NCBI GenBank assembly: GCA_031257455.1
Contig: JAIROQ010000059.1
Location: 1 to 5,561 of the forward strand
Length of the DNA: 5,561 nucleotides
Reading direction: 5' to 3'
Source of the DNA: Prevotellaceae bacterium
GTDB lineage: Bacteria; Bacteroidota; Bacteroidia; Bacteroidales; UBA932
Shown here: one piece after another, positions 5,391 through 5,561 of the stretch
Numbering within the stretch: the stretch's first letter is position 1
How the letters are laid out: every line of letters begins with the position of its first letter
Notes under the pieces: generated by a model
What the model was told of the DNA's origin: nothing
Seen by the model: only the letters and a program-made list of their open reading frames with translations
Database searches by the model: none
Made by a program: the position numbers and the translations under genes

Positions 5391-5437
5391 TATGAGGTAT
5401 GAATTATGAATTATGAGTTATGAGTTGGCTGACGCCA
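5391..5437 (+). repeat. Heptamer tract plus shared TGGCTGACGCCA motif in the leader of the right exported-protein gene
   Basis: Five 7-base units (TATGAGG, TATGAAT twice, TATGAGT twice) fill 5391-5425. They run into TTGGCTGACGCCA (5425-5437), the exact reverse complement of 776-788. The order, heptamers then motif then A/T-rich leader then ATGAAAAAA, is the same as at the left gene relative to transcription. Many ATGs occur in the tract, but those I followed meet a stop within a few codons. Confidence 0.6.
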
Positions 5438-5468
5438 ATTAAACAATTAAACAATTAAACAAATAAAC
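5437..5468 (+). repeat. Four tandem octamers AATTAAAC just before the start codon
   Basis: Three exact copies of AATTAAAC (5437-5460) are followed by AAATAAAC (5461-5468), which has one change. The array ends 4 bases before the ATG and takes the place of a ribosome binding site. Such A-rich, unstructured leaders suit Bacteroidota translation initiation. Copy number could vary by replication slippage and alter expression. Confidence 0.65.
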
Positions 5469-5472
5469 AATT

Positions 5473-5561
5473 ATGAAAAAAGTTTTCTTTCTTTTCTTGG
5501 GCTTGTTGCTATTGGCAATGAGTTGCGCAACGGTTTCTGTGAGCACAGAAAAACCGTTGGA
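5473..5561 (+). CDS. Exported protein, probable lipoprotein, N-terminal 29 codons (runs off right edge)
   Basis: ATG at 5473 is the first start after an in-frame TAA at 5464-5466. The 29 visible residues are MKK, a Phe/Leu-rich core, then LAMSC with Cys18, and a polar start (ATVSVSTEKPL). This reads as a lipoprotein signal peptide: AMSC is an acceptable though not ideal lipobox, since position -3 is Ala rather than Leu. A signal peptidase I protein is the alternative. Too little is visible to name a function. The N-terminus resembles that of the left surface protein (MKK, Phe-rich core, then ATVTV against ATVSV), which may be only shared signal-peptide composition. It lies 228 bases after the structured RNA with no clear promoter in between, so the promoter at 4961-4992 may drive it. 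Confidence 0.7.
   Translation, partial: MKKVFFLFLGLLLLAMSCATVSVSTEKPL

Noticed and set aside
5391..5468. CRISPR array
   Set aside because: The repeats are 7-8 bases and contiguous, with no unique spacers and no cas genes.

Overview
The window looks like chromosomal DNA of a Bacteroidota bacterium, most likely a member of the Bacteroidales. Five promoter-like sites carry the Bacteroidota -7 signature TAnnTTTG, three of them with a TTTG box 18-21 bases upstream. Start codons have A/T-rich leaders and no Shine-Dalgarno sequence. The proteins fit too: a lipoprotein glutathione peroxidase, an AAA/DUF4143 ATPase and a secreted Ig-like surface protein. No species can be named from the sequence alone.

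Layout. Bases 1-746 (minus strand) hold the first 248 codons of a secreted surface protein that runs off the left edge. Bases 747-1536 are non-coding. They hold an A/T-rich heptamer tract, a 208-bp GC-rich element with 33-bp terminal inverted repeats, and a predicted structured RNA (about 1355 down to 1118, minus strand) behind its own promoter. The core is cysS (plus, 1537-3003), a convergent AAA-family ATPase (minus, 3024-4154) and a lipoprotein glutathione peroxidase (minus, 4264-4812). A terminator-like hairpin and the ATPase promoter overlap between the last two genes. Bases 4813-5472 are again non-coding. They hold the peroxidase promoter, a 15-bp inverted repeat, a second structured RNA (about 4998-5245, plus strand) behind a near-consensus promoter, another long hairpin and two tandem-repeat tracts. 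The window ends 29 codons into a second exported protein, probably a lipoprotein (plus, 5473 onward).

Main observation. The two intergenic RNAs appear to be diverged copies of one structured RNA that I cannot assign to a known family. They share ten ordered sequence blocks, the same closing helix and the same AAA/ACC internal loop. One inner helix differs in six adjacent base pairs between copies, yet every change is compensated. Each RNA has its own promoter and points outward. Each is followed by repeats, the same 12-base motif TGGCTGACGCCA, and a gene for an exported protein. The window is therefore bracketed by two mirror-image units (promoter, structured RNA, repeats, exported protein) around ordinary housekeeping and accessory genes. 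The RNAs could be long 5' leaders controlling the exported proteins or free-standing small RNAs; the sequence does not decide this.

The core genes show no clear functional link. cysS is a normal essential aminoacyl-tRNA synthetase gene. The peroxidase is an envelope antioxidant enzyme. The ATPase is a common accessory gene of unknown role.
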